Positions 44,980 to 56,612 of a DNA stretch of 64,000 nucleotides are shown here, piece by piece (the first letter of the stretch is position 1; the number at the start of each line of letters is the position of its first letter). The position numbers were made by a program, and so were the translations under genes. The notes beneath the pieces are model-generated. The model was not told the DNA's origin. It ran no database searches and worked only from the letters and a program-made list of their open reading frames with translations. The stretch is from Anaeramoeba flamelloides (Eukaryota > Metamonada > Anaeramoebidae): the NCBI GenBank assembly GCA_027625915.1, contig JANTQA010000015.1:12733702-12797701 (forward strand), read 5' to 3'.

Positions 44980-47900
44980 TTGATTCAAATAAAATATTGG
45001 ATAAAAAAATCTTTCAATGATTCATTTATTTCGCTATATGGGGATTATAATATTTATAATACAAATCTTCAATTTTCTAAGTTATATATCCTTGTAATAA
45101 AATTAATAAATACAAAAATGAAATTTAGAAATTTCAAAGAATTAAATTTGAATTTCAAATTTGAATTTAATAAAAATTCATATAATAACAAAAAAGTAAT
45201 TCATTTTTCAAATATGGACAAATATAAAATTATTAAAAAATTACAAAATGTCCCGAAAGATAATAAATTAATTTTTATTCAAAAAAACATTTCAACTTTA
45301 GAAGTTTTTAATTTTTTAATGAATAGACCTGTGATACGATATCAAAGAAAGGGGGATAATGGTATAGAAATATGGGATTTAAAAGATAATATAAATTATT
45401 TTATAAAACAATTATTAAAAAAAACTCATTTATTACCCAGAAATTTATACATTTTCCATTTCCAAAACAATCAAAAATCATTATTATTAAAAGGAAAAAA
45501 GAGAGAATATAACAATAAATTTATTAATATAAAAATTTTATCATTTAATGTCAGAGGGTTAAATGAAAAGAATAAAATTTCTATTTTAGAATCTTTTTTA
45601 TTAAAATTAAATATTGATATATGTCTTACACAAGAATCAAAAGTTACAAAAAATCCACGATTTATGAATTATTTTTCAATTAATAAAAAATCATATGGTA
45701 AGAAAAATAGAAAAGGTGGTTTATTAATTATAATAAAAAATATTTTTAAAGATTTTACAAGAGAAATATTATTTCCAGATCTTGATATTATGGGAATTCA
45801 ATTTACTGATTTTATCATTATTAATTTATATAAGAGACATGACAGGAATAAAGAAATAAATGAAAAAATCCTTGGTTTATTACAAAAATATCAAAACCAT
45901 AATACAATTATCGGGGGAGATTTTAATTTGAATGAAAATCAAATAAATTATTTTTCAAAATTCAACTTTAAAATTATTTTAAATACTAAGCCAAGTAGAA
46001 AAAATAATAACATTGATTATTTTATAACTAACTTTAATAACTTAAAATTTATCAAATCAAAAACCATAAAAAAATAAAATTAGTGATCATAATGCAATAT
46101 TAAATAAATTTAATATTAATAAAAACTGGGAAATTAAAAATGTCTACAAAATTAAAGATATTGCAAAGTTTCATGTTGACTTTATAAATTTTTATAAAAA
46201 TAAAAATTATCAATTAAATGGAAAGAATTTTAAAATCTTTAAAAAACAATTTAAAGTAAAAGAGAGAATTATCTTAAATATACCAAAAAAAAGATTTAAA
46301 ATTATATAATTTAATTAATAAATTATATTTGAAAATAATGAATTAATTAAAGAAATTAAAGATAGGAATAGTAAACAATATTTTAAATTAATAAACCAGA
46401 TTAATATTGAATTTGAAGAAAATCAAAACTTTTGGAAAAAGTTAAATAGATTAAGAGAAACTTCGAGTAAAATGATTCTCAATAATGAAAATATGGAAAC
46501 TTCATATTTCGGGTTTGTTAAATCTATTAGTAAAAAACCAAAAAAATATATTCTTAATTTTATTAAAAAATTTCACATTAGATAAAAATAATTTATTAAA
46601 TATTAAAATAGAAGAAATATTCTCAATTACTAAAATCAAAGAAATTATCAAATATCAAAAAAATAAATCTGTCAAAGAATTTGATAAAATTAAACAATAT
46701 AAAACAATAAAAAATCAAAGTAGTGAATTTTATATAAATTATGAAAACTTTATAAAAACAATCCAAAAAATATTTTTAAATTGGATTAATGATATTTCTC
46801 AAAAAAAATATTAAATTTATTAAAAAAAGAAATTTATTATTCATTCATAAATCTGGCGATGAAGGTATTCCACTTAATTATAGACCAATTTCAATTAATC
46901 AAACTCTCCCAAGATTTTTTCTTAAATTGTTATATGCCGGAATTCAAGATTCTTGGGAGTTAGTTTCAAAAAACCAATTTGGATTTAAAAAAAATTAGAT
47001 ACTAGAATTGCAGTTTTAAACTTATTGAATGAATATCAAAAAATAAAAAATAAATTTAAAAAAGAAAATAAACTATTTTTCAGTCAAAGGGGCCCAGTTG
47101 TAATGGAAAAATACACCCGTTTAAAGGGTTTGCATAGCTATTAGAAGAAAAAATTTATTTTAAAAATTTTCAAAATTGAAATCATTTTTTCACATTTCTG
47201 CATATTTTTGCTCATTTTTCTTCGATTTTTTTTTAAAAACGTAATTCAGTTGCACAAAATTTTTTTATTGCAAGATCAATAGTCACTTGGTAAAAACGTG
47301 TTATTCTAAGGTTATTGAAACCATGTAAAGATTGTTGAGAAATCTATTGATTTATATTGTAATTCAATTCGATCTTTGATCATGATATTTGTTTAATAAA
47401 TGTGAAAAAATTTCACTTCATTTTCATTTCATTTTTCAAATAGAGACCACAAATACCAACAAACTTCGTTTTGGGGCTTAATTTCTAAAAGAAAAGTATG
47501 GAAAATGAAGTGAAAAATGTTCATATTTATTATTCAAATACCAGTAGAAGTTCAAAACGAACATCCTTGTTTTTCTCAATGGGGCCTTAAAGTTTTGAGT
47601 TTTTCAATTTTTAAGAAAATCTATTGATTAATTAGTTTTCTTTCAGACATGTATCAACAATTCTTTGAGGTATATTATTCTGTTTATTTCTTATTTGTTC
47701 TTCAAAGGTCAATTGTATAAAATAATTGATATTTGAAAAAAACGTTGGGCCCCTTTGACTGAAACAGAGTTTATTTATATTGTTACAATAGATATACAAA
47801 AATGTTTTGACTCTATTCATCATTCACTTAAATATTATTCAATTAAAAAATTTATAAAAAATGAAATTATTGTAGAATATCTACTTGCTTATTACTCAAA

Positions 47901-49099
47901 AGAAGGAATTGGTGTTTACCAAGGAGATCCATTATCTCCTTTATTATTTGGATTTATTACTCATTTTCTCTTAGAAAAAATTAAATCACTAGCAATACAC
48001 GTACAGATGTTTGCAGATGATCTGATTTTACTGATGAAAGGATCATTAATAGAAATAAATTTTCAATTACAAAAAATCTTTAAAATAATAAAAGATTTTG
48101 GAATGAATCCTAATGATGATAAAACTAAAAAAACTTTAATTCCAAAAGAAATTTTATATCTTGGTATTTGGCTAGATAAAAAAACTCATTTAAAATTTAA
48201 CCTTGATAAAGTTAAGGCCAATTTTAAAAAGTTAATCAATATCTTACAACAAAAAAATTTTTCTAATGGATTAAAAATTCAATTTTTAATTAATTATATT
48301 AAAAAGCCAATTATTATATGGTTTAGAAATATTTGATTTAACAAAAACAGATTTTAAAGATATTGATACTTGGATTAATAAAAAAATTACAAAATTTTTA
48401 TTAATCAACCCACACTCACCAAGGCTTATTTATAAAACTGAAGCAAAAATTGATCCCGTAAGGATAACGATATATAAAAGAAGATTTAAGTTAATTCAAA
48501 AATTAAAAATCCTCCATTATGATGAATTAATTAATTATCTCCCTTTTAGAAAAAAAGAATCAGAAAATATAAATTGGTACTCCAAAAATTTAAAACAATT
48601 GGAAAATGAACTAGAAAATTTTAGAATTAAAAACTTAGAAAATAGTCCAAGTTGGAAAGTTCAAGAATATCTAAAAATAGTACAAATCAATAATACTATA
48701 AATAAGCAGCAAAGATATTTAAAATGGAAGGGCTCAACTTCAATTTTAAAACTCAGAAATTTTACAAATTACCTTAACAGGTACTCTTATGTTATGAATA
48801 AAAACAAATCAAAACTATGTGAATTATGTAAAAAAAATAAACAATTTAGATATTATTGAAGATTTAGACCATTTTCTATGGAACTGCTCAGCCTATTAAA
48901 ATAATCGCAAAATCTGGATATCTGAATTAAAAAAAATTAATATATCTAATATATTAAATAATAATAATATTTCTAATATTATAAGAAAAAAAGGATTCAA
49001 ACTCTTTATTAGCCTTAGTGGGTAATAAACTTATTTTTGAGTCTTTAATTAAATTCCTAAATAAAAATTTAGGAATTCGGGCAAATAAGAGGGGTTAAT
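44980..49099 (+). pseudogene. LINE B ORF2: endonuclease-reverse transcriptase, broken
   Basis: 44980-46077 is one open 365-codon block: a pre-endonuclease domain (RYQRKGDNGIEIWDLKDN) and AP endonuclease with SFNVRGLN, LTQESK, IGGDFNLN and NNIDYF; ISDHN follows in another frame. RT motifs: NYRPISINQ and QFGFKKN (46789-46998), then the MITE, then VTIDIQKCFDS, YQGDPLSPLLF, FADDLILL, DDKTK and LGIWLDK (47755-48336). The C-terminus (48599-49099) has LCELCKK and EDLDHFLWNC, the zinc finger after the RT. Catalytic residues are largely kept; about eight frame changes or stops remain. Confidence 0.85.
47069..47773 (+). mobile_element. GGGCCC-ended MITE, copy 2 (inside LINE B)
   Basis: This 705-bp element matches 33544-34249 in reverse orientation. 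The ends carry CAGTCAAAGGGGCCCA and its complement inside TAAACT..AGTTTA. It splits the LINE B reverse transcriptase between the fingers (QFGFKKN) and the palm (VTIDIQKCFDS), so it arrived after the LINE. Confidence 0.9.
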
Positions 49100-49109
49100 A
49101 ACTCCTCCC

Positions 49110-49548
49110 TTAAATAATAAAAAAAAAAAAAAACAAAGATTGTTTTTTTGTGAAAATTTCATTGAGGATTATAATATAATGATCAATTGTCATTAAACGA
49201 ATATTAATTTGTTTTGGTATTCTTCCACTTTTCGATTGAATCTCTGTTAAAGATTTTTGGGCTTGAGTACCACAAAAAACTGGACATAGAAAAATATTAT
49301 TTTTTAATAATTTTTTTTTTTTCAAAAGTAAAAAATCTGGGAGAATCTTTCTAAATAGTTAGTATCCTGATTTCTCTTTTGAAAGTGTAATTAGTTTCGT
49401 CAAATATTATTATGATCATAATGAATTCTTTTTCATTATTATTCTTGTTTTTATTATTATCTAAAATGGCTTTGATGTTGATACTGTTTTCATTATTAAT
49501 GGACATAAGAAAAACAAGAAAAATCGAATAAAGGTAATAATTTACCAA
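49110..49548 (-). pseudogene. NTPase-family fragment, fossil
   Basis: Minus-strand frames show IIIIFDETN (49548-49351) and CGTQAQKS, then KSGRIPKQINIRLMTIDHYI (49325-49110). They match in order the middle of the large minus-strand NTPase locus (IIIIFDETN; ERYPKQITINLMTKENYV at 53.9-54.2 kb). The first motif looks like a Walker B strand, the second like the following sensor region. Only this middle part remains; the poly(A) end of LINE B stands at one side. It is a broken copy of the Crinkler/RHS-like family. Confidence 0.55.
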
Positions 49549-49550
49549 AC

Positions 49551-50236
49551 TTGAACCATAAATTATTATGGCTATCTATAATCAGTATGGTGGAAGATCT
49601 TCATAATAAGGGTTATTATCATAGAAATATTTGTGTTGCAAATATTATGGTTGAAAAGAAGGAAAATACAATTAAAAATAATAATTTTATTTATAATGAT
49701 AACGATAATGACAATGATAATGATGATGATGATAATGATAATGATAATGTTAATGTTAATAATAATTTTAATGATCAAAAGAATTCAAAAACAAAGAAGA
49801 AGAATACAAATAATAATAATGTTTCAACTTTTGATTATATCCCAAAATTTGTTGATTTCGATTCTACTTATTTAAAAACAAATCAAACGAAAAAATTTTC
49901 ATGGTGGCACTTGTTGTCTTGGACCAAGATGTATTGTTGAGAAACAAGATCGAATAGTTGAATATCGATTTTCAATTTCTGATGATCTTGAAATATTATT
50001 AAACTCATTTTTAAATTTTTATACAAATGAACAAATCTTCTATATTCCTAATGACGAAAGATATCAATACTTTGACTTTGAAATTTATATTGAACACTGT
50101 AATGAAAAGATTTAATAAATACTTTAATAAAACTAATACCACTAATACCAAATCATCATCAACAAATTACAATACTGTTTATGATAATTCAATTAAGAAA
50201 AATAAACTGATACCAGAAAGATATAACCAAGATTAG
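49551..50236 (+). pseudogene. divergent protein-kinase-like fragment, fossil
   Basis: IISMVEDLHNKGYYHRNICV, then ANIMV, matches a kinase catalytic loop (HRD-x4-N) with HRN in place of HRD. After an Asn/Asp-rich insert comes PKFVDFDSTYL, which resembles the DFG strand as DFD. Farther on, YRFSISDDLEILLNSFLNFY looks like the helix-F region with an Asp pair found in some divergent eukaryotic kinases. The ATP-binding N-lobe is not seen. Kinases of this type are known partners in Crinkler-type proteins, but here it lies on the opposite strand to the NTPase fragment. I treat it as a broken relic. Confidence 0.45.
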
Positions 50237-50704
50237 CTGGGTTATAAGAAAATTTAAAGACTTTCTTCTGAAATTTTTTTAGGGAATTTTATTAGATTAT
50301 TTTTTTAATCATAGGTTGATTTAATTTTTCATTGTAAAACTTTTTTTTTTTGAGTATATAAATTTAGGAATTTATCCACAGTAAAAAAAGAAAACCTAAG
50401 TACTGCCTGCTTTAAGGTGTGTGTGTTTTTTTTTATTGGGAAAAAGAATCTAATACAATCTTTGGATTTTGATTTTTTTAAACAGAAAGAAAATAGCCCA
50501 AATCCGAAAAAAGTCTGAATGATTTTTTCATGATTTTTTTTAGAATTCTGAATACCAATTTCTAATTTTTCATTTTTTTTTCTTTCAAATTTCATTTTAA
50601 TAAAAATGTTTGGATATAATAATATATATATATTTTTTTTTTTCATGAAATTGGAAATAATAATATTAATAGTTTAATTTTTCTTTTTATATTTTTTTTT
50701 ATAA
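50237..50704. other. non-coding AT-rich DNA
   Basis: No gene was recognised. The open frame 50329-50646 on the minus strand has no family character. Confidence 0.5.
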
Positions 50705-50993
50705 CTTTTTCTTTTTTTTTTTTTTTCATTTTTCTTTTTAATTTTTCTTTTGGTTTTTTCAACAAAGTAAAAAAAAATTGGAACTTGCCCTATTCCAAAA
50801 AAAAATTTTTTTTTCCCCTTCTAAATTACTAATTTCCCATTAGTAATCAGGGCTGTAACGTTATTTTTTATTTAAAAGAGATGAAAAAAATCAAACTTAT
50901 ATTTTCTTCAATTCTTTCAAATAAAAAATAACCTAGACAGCTGTAAGAGGATCTTTTGATCTCTCCCTTCGTCAATAAAAAAAAAAAAAAAAA
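50705..50993 (+). repeat. short A-tailed repeat (SINE-like), copy 2
   Basis: It matches 9190-9369 with an extra roughly 90-bp segment after GGGCTGTAA, and ends GATCTCTCCCTTCGTCAAT followed by a run of A. The CTCCCTT..AAT(A)n tail resembles LINE B (CTCCTCCCTTAAATAATA). Confidence 0.45.
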
Positions 50994-51102
50994 TTTGTTT
51001 ATTATTCATTCAAAATATAATTACCTATTTTGAAAATTAGTTTGGATTTCCAAAATTAAATAATATCTATCTATCTATCTACCTACCTACCTATCTATCT
51101 AG

Positions 51103-51140
<38 letters not shown>

Positions 51141-52173
51141 GTTGATCCATCTTAAACTATCAATTAAATATCTTTTGAAGTAAATACTCTCATTTTCTCG
51201 TTTAAAAAAAAATGAAGATTTTTATTTCAATCCCAAAACTTTTTCTAAATATTTTTTTCATCAAAAAATGTCAGATCTTCCAATAATATAATTCAAAATA
51301 AAATTTTTATAATTCAATCAAGTACTTGCTCATTCAAATTTGAGATAAAATTTCAAAAATATTTTGTGAATTGATCAGTAGTTTGACAATATTAATTTCT
51401 TGTTTTAAGATCCATTTCTTTAGAATTATTATTGTAAATGATTTCTTCTCTTTTCTTAACTCTTTTCTTAACTTATCTTATCTTATATTTTCTTTTCTTT
51501 AAATTTCTTTTCTTTTATTGTATTTTGAAAAATAATATATGAATAACTATAAAATCAAATTAATTTTTTAGAAAAGTAAAAGATTTTTTTTCCACAATAA
51601 AGTTGATTATTCATTCAAAAATAAAAACAAAAACATCATTTTTAAAATCATTTTGTTATATTTGTTTTATTTGATTTTTTTTAATTTTATATTCATTTTA
51701 TATTCTCATTTTACTTTCATATTTAAAATTCATATTAAAACGTTTTTTGAATCACATTATCACTTTATCAATAATTCTTAAATTGAGCTTACGTTAGAAT
51801 CGTGTTTCGACAAACCATCTTATCATTTAATGTTCATTTTATAGTCAGATTTGTTTAAATTTCTGATAATATGCGGAAAAATAATATTTTTTTTTTTTTT
51901 TTTTCCGTTTATCTCCCATATTATAAGCATTTTATGAATGAAAAATAACAAAGAACATCGATTTTTTTCTTTGTCATTTTATTAGATTTTCTTTGTTATT
52001 TTTCATGAATAAAATAAGTATAAAATGGTAGTTTTTAGCATCCGTATATATATTCGTAATATGATTTATTTTTTATAGGGATAATAAAAATAAATGAAAT
52101 CAAAAAATTATATGAACTATTTACTTCATTTTTCTTTTCTATACATTGTTCTTAAAGAACAGAGTGGTATTAG

Positions 52174-52228
<55 letters not shown>

Positions 52229-52258
52229 AGTTGTTGTTGTTACTCTTTTTTTCAATTA
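50994..52258. repeat. non-coding DNA with ATCT, TA and GTT microsatellites
   Basis: ATCT/ACCT units (51066-51103) run into a TA tract (51107-51136). TCTTATCTTATTTTC-type pyrimidine repeats follow at 51450-51515. A GTT run of about 60-75 bp lies at 52167-52240, just beyond the end of the minus-strand NTPase locus. No gene was seen. Confidence 0.8.
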
Positions 52259-53639
52259 TTATAAATCATGATGCCATTTCCTTGATAGAATAGTTTTTGA
52301 ATCAAATATTTGTTCCCAATTTTTTGGTGTAAAAATAAAAACAAATGTTTTGAGATTTTTAGGAATAATATCAGATTCTTGTTCTTCGGAATCTGAAATC
52401 AATAAAAAGATAAAAGGAAAATTGTAAGTTATTAATTTTATTTTATTCCATTCGGTTAAAAGATTGATTTTATTTGTTAAGCCACTTTTTGATTGTATTA
52501 AAATGAGGAATTGTTTTGGGTTTTCAGAAGGTTCCATTTTTTAATTTATCCATTCCACTATTGAATCGATGTGTTTTAGAAATTTGTTTTCTTTGCCAGA
52601 TCCATTTTTCTAAAGCCATTTCTTGATAATCCTCATTTATTGGCAAGACAAGAAAGGAATCAGCAAAGGGTGAATTTGCAACATTTAGAAATCCAATTCC
52701 TACTTTAAATAATTTTTTTTGAATAATTTTATTATTAAAATTTGAAGATATTATTTGTCCTGTATTACAAAATGAATTGTTGTTATTATTATTAAATTTA
52801 AGATTTGATTTTGATTTTAATTCAAATGATTTGATTTTATTGAATTCAATATTAAATTTCATTTCTGAACAAAATAATAAATTATTCTCAAAATTCTCAT
52901 TATTCTTAGTCTTATTATTTATTTTTTGAAAATATTGAGGAGAATAAAAGATCTTTTGTAATGATATAAATGTTGTTTGTATTGATTCTATCTTTTTTTC
53001 CTTTTTGGTTCCTTTGGTTCCCATTGCTTCCATTGACACATTTGGTTCTTTTGGTTCTAGAAAAGAAAATAATTGTAATCTCAATAAAAAATTTTTAAGG
53101 TCATCCTTTTCATTGATGGAAAAGTTCTTTGTTTTTGTTGGTGTTTCCAAGATTCTTGGTAAATATAGGGAATTAGTTTTATTGATTTTCTCCAAAATTA
53201 AATCAAGATAGATATATGGGAAAATGATTACACTTGTATTTTCATCATTTTTTTTTAAAAATAACAATCCATCGTTTTCTAAATCTTTGAGAGTTTTTAT
53301 TTGTTTTATATTATTTAAATATAGAATATTAAATTCCATGGTATTGAATAAATGAGTTTCAAAATATGAATACCCAAATAATTGGAATAATAATGTTACG
53401 TCCTGCTTGATTAAAATTTGAATTGAGATCATTTGAACATGTTTAATTATTTTTTCTTTAATAGATTTAAAAATTGTAGTACATAAGCTTGGCTTGTTTT
53501 TTTTTGAATCAACAAGAATAAATTTTTTAATAAGTTCATTATTTTTGATTTTTTTTCGATCATTTACTTTTTTCTTTTTCAGTTTCAGTTTCAGATTCAA
53601 ACTTTTTTTCAGAGACATTTTCATTTTTGTTTTCTTCAT
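52259..53639 (-). pseudogene. C-terminal nuclease-like part of the minus NTPase locus
   Basis: The long frame 52524-53639 has mixed helical and strand sequence, with VGIGFLNVANSPFADSFLVL near its end. The adjoining frame 52259-52537 has FLILIQSKSG. An Asp after a hydrophobic strand followed later by Q-x-K (in place of D/E-x-K) is the pattern of PD-(D/E)XK nucleases in RHS/Crinkler proteins. A GGTTCC-type stretch inside encodes EPKEPN and MGTKGTKK. This is a relic of the family's presumed effector domain. The strength of the call rests on two motifs. Confidence 0.45.
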
Positions 53640-54855
53640 TTTCTGAACTTTCTGATGTTTTTTGATGTTTCGAAATTTTCAGAAAGTGGTGCCTCAACTA
53701 AATTTTCTTTTGAATCATCTTTTTTTTTCTATTACTTTTTGAACCACTTCTTCTTTTTCATTTTTTGGATCCTTATCTTCGAGAAATTGATTTATCAAAT
53801 TTCTCTTTATATTATTATTAGATGATGATGATGGGCGATGGAACATTAAGAAGTTATTTTTTAAAAAATAATATTCCAGAATAGATATTAAAAAATATTG
53901 AAATAATCTTGGTATACCTTCAATATTTACAAGAAGAAATTGGATACCTTTAGGAAGTTCTGAGAATTTCAAATTTTTTTTGATTAATTTTTCAAGAATT
54001 TGAACATAATTTTCCTTTGTCATTAAATTTATTGTAATTTGTTTTGGATACCGTTCACTTATTGTACAAATATGTTCAAGAGAATTTTTTGGATTGAGTA
54101 CCACAAAATACAGGAAATAAAAACATTTTTTTTTTTATTAAAATTTTTTTTTTGTGATAATATTGTTTGATATAAATGCCCAAGATAATTTTCATTTTTT
54201 TGGAGGGTTTTATTAGTTTCGTCAAAAATAATTATAATCATTAACCATTTCTTCTTATTATTCTTGTGTATAATAGCTTTGTTTTTTTTTTCTTTTTCTT
54301 TTTCATTTTCTTTTTCATTTTCAATTTCAATTTTTTTTTCTTTTTTTGTTTCTATTTCTGTTTCTGTTTCTTTTTTGAATAATTCTATTGCAGGTATTTT
54401 TTCTTCTTCTTTTTTGAGTAATTCTATTGCAGGTATTTTTAGATCTTTTTTTCCTCTATTCTTTCTTCTTCTTTTTTTTATGTTCTTCTCTTTGGAAAGA
54501 TTGCTTTTCTTGAATTTTTTTTTTTTTTTTTTGAAATCCTATACTTGTAATATTTTCGGGTTTTTTTCTTTTACGGGAATTGTTTTGGATCTTGTATTTT
54601 TTTTTTTCTTTGGAATTTTCTTTTTTCATTCTCTTTTGTTTTTTGATTGTGTTTTTTTCATTTGTTTTTGTTTTTTGGATCTGGTTTTATTCTTTTTGTT
54701 TTGAAAAAAGTACTTGTTGAAAATTATTAAAAATTGGATCAACCGATTGAAAGATATGGCTCAATTTATCTAAATCTTCATCACCAATAAAATTTGGATC
54801 ATTCTGAAATTTTGATAAAGCACATAATATTCTATAAAATAAACTGCGCTCTATA

Positions 54856-55320
54856 TTATTTGTTTCCCAATTTTTCAAAACATGTTCTTGAAAATTTATA
54901 TAAAAAAAATAAATGGTATTTCAGAAAATTCTGGTAGCATTCATTTAAATTCTCTGAGTTTTCTTCATTTTGATATTCCATTAAGGTTTGTTTGAATTTC
55001 TTTTTGAATTTTGGTTGAAAAAAAATTGATTTTGCAAGTCTTGTTTTTCCGATCCCACTTGAGCCAAACCAAGTTAAATTGGTAATTTTCTTCCCAAGAG
55101 TTTGGTCTTCAACTTCAAGGAAATCAGAAATAATTCCATTTATAATTTCTTCCATTTCTTCTTCTCGATTTACAAACGGTATAGAATCCTCATTAAATTT
55201 AGTATTAATAACCCTTAAATTGGTTTCATTAAATTTATTAATTAAATCGTCTTCCTCAAATGTTTGTTTGTTTTTTTGCTTTTGTGTCGAATCTAGATAT
55301 TGTTCAACTAATTTTTGTGT
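54856..55320 (-). pseudogene. P-loop NTPase region of the minus locus
   Basis: VNREEEMEEIINGII precedes LTWFGSSGIGKTRLAKSIFF, a full Walker A motif (G-x4-G-K-T). The preceding 'F-x-x-R-x-x-E' helix is usual before the P-loop in STAND/AAA-like ATPases. The frame is open upstream of the Met at 55155 to about 55320. The paralogue at 57.6 kb has the matching FIDREKEILTLAINM and FGTGKTWFGKNFL. Confidence 0.65.
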
Positions 55321-55529
55321 TTGTTTATTTCAGATAAAATAAAAAGATAAAAAAAAAAACTCATTTTTGTTGAAAAAGAAAAGCTAAAAAAAAAAAAAAA
55401 AAAAACCAATGAAAGAAAATCAAATTTCTTGTTTTTTTTTTACCGATTGTTTTTAATTTGTCAAAACCCTTTTGAATTGTTTTGGAATGAAAAAGAGCCA
55501 AATTGTTCTTTTTTCCATGATCTGTAATG

Positions 55530-56090
55530 TTAAGTTTCTGAAAAAATTTGTTTTGTTCTATGATTTGTTGGTTTTGTTTGCCGATCTGTACATTTTGTTT
55601 GTCGATCTGTTTGTTTTGTTCTTTGATTGTTCATTTTGTTCTTTGATTTGTTCATTTGTTTCTCTATTTGTTGGTCTTGTTTCTCTATTTGAAGGTTTTG
55701 TTCTTTGATTTGTTCATTTTGTTCTTGAATATCTCCTACTAAAAAAATCATTTCACCAATTGTATTTTGTTTTTCTTTGTCTTTTTCATTTTTGAACAGT
55801 TTTAGGAGTGACTCTGAGCCAAGATCAAAAATAAATAACTTTCTTTGCATTTGCTTAAGTTCCTCTTTCTTTTTGTCACGTTTCTCTTTCTTTTTGTCAC
55901 GTTCATTTTCCATTTGCTTTCGTTTCTCGATCATTTCTTCACGTTCCTTGTCAAGTTTGTTACTTCTTTCCTCCATTTGTTTACGTCGTTCGATCATTTC
56001 TTCACGTTCCTTTTCCAGCTTGGTTCTTTTTCGTTCATCTTGTTTTTCAGTTTCACTTTTTTCTGGTTTAATTTCTTTGTTTGTGCTCAT
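55530..56090 (-). pseudogene. N-terminal coiled coil of the minus NTPase locus
   Basis: This reading starts at an ATG (MSTNKEIKPEKSETEKQDER) and is almost entirely Lys/Glu/Arg-rich coiled coil with repeats of the type REEMIERRKQMEE, then the less repetitive MQRKLFIFDLGSESLLKLF and EQNEQIKEQNLQIEKQ. The first 150 residues are close to those of the plus-strand paralogue (56613-57374), which has two or three more heptad-type repeat units. The end of this reading is rich in Gln/Thr/Lys and probably not original. Confidence 0.65.
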
Positions 56091-56612
56091 TAAATTGTTA
56101 GCTTGCTTTTTAAAAATTTTTAAAATGAAAAAAGAAAAAGAAAATCGTTCAAAAAATATAAAAAAAAAAAAAAAATGGAAAATTTACAGCTTTTGATCGT
56201 AATTTGTTTTCTTTTTTCAGTTCACAAGAGCACAAAAGAATTTTAAAAAATTACAGAAATCATAGAAATCACATAAATCACATAATCTAAAAATTTTCAT
56301 GTTGAGAATAATTTCAAAGTTTACAATTTTCCAGAGATCTTGTATAACTAATTTAGAATTAGCTAAACAACAAACAGTCTATATTGATTGGCTTTGTTGA
56401 AAATTAAAAATCATAGAAATCACAGGAATCACAGAAATCACAGAAACTAAAAAAAAGATTTCATGGATTTCTGTGATTTCTCCTAATCTTGTGAACTAAA
56501 ATCAGAAAACAATCCTCCGGTTGGAATTTTTCATTTTTTTTTCTTTAGGTATTTTTTCTTTTATTTTTCTTTTTCGAGTTGGAAAAATTTTTAAAAAGCA
56601 AGCAACCATTTA
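56091..56612. promoter_or_regulatory. shared upstream region of two head-to-head NTPase paralogues
   Basis: A 522-bp segment separates the two divergent ATG codons. Parts are mirrored: the bases next to each ATG are alike (GCTTGCTTTTTAAAAATTTT against AAAATTTTTAAAAAGCAAGC). Repeated ATCACAGAAATCACAG units lie at 56240-56285 and 56410-56450. It would hold promoters for both genes. No defined motif was recognised. Confidence 0.55.

Larger units (their letters stand above)
42232..49133 (+). mobile_element. LINE B: near full-length AP-endonuclease LINE with a MITE inside
   Basis: This is the longest LINE copy, about 6.9 kb with a 0.7-kb MITE inserted (47069-47773). It has ORF1 (from 42240), ORF2 (about 44980-49099) and a poly(A) at 49119-49133. 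It carries all LINE domains in order but in many frames. The 3' end abuts a minus-strand NTPase fragment. The 5' end is not sharply defined, and no target duplication was found. Confidence 0.85.
52259..56090 (-). pseudogene. Crinkler/RHS-like NTPase-nuclease locus, minus copy, fossil
   Basis: From 56090 downward the locus has a coiled coil (55530-56090), a P-loop region (54856-55155, GSSGIGKT), a helical part (54687-54878), a Lys/Glu repeat, a Walker-B-like IIIIFDETN region (53715-54241) and a C-terminal part (52259-53639) with motifs of a PD-(D/E)XK nuclease. This order, coiled coil, P-loop NTPase and restriction-like nuclease, is described for Crinkler/RHS-type proteins of many eukaryotes. 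The locus does not read through as it stands, so I regard it as a broken copy (several breaks), although unrecognised introns could account for some. Family assignment is by motif reading only. Confidence 0.5.

Noticed and set aside
54264-54704. Plus-strand Phe/Ser-rich open frame
   Set aside because: It is the complement of a Lys/Glu-rich repeat in the minus-strand NTPase locus; the composition is that of a shadow frame.
55777-56196. Plus-strand Phe/Ser/Leu-rich frames over the coiled coil (and 56591-57052 on the minus strand)
   Set aside because: Both mirror the charged coiled-coil repeats of the real strand.
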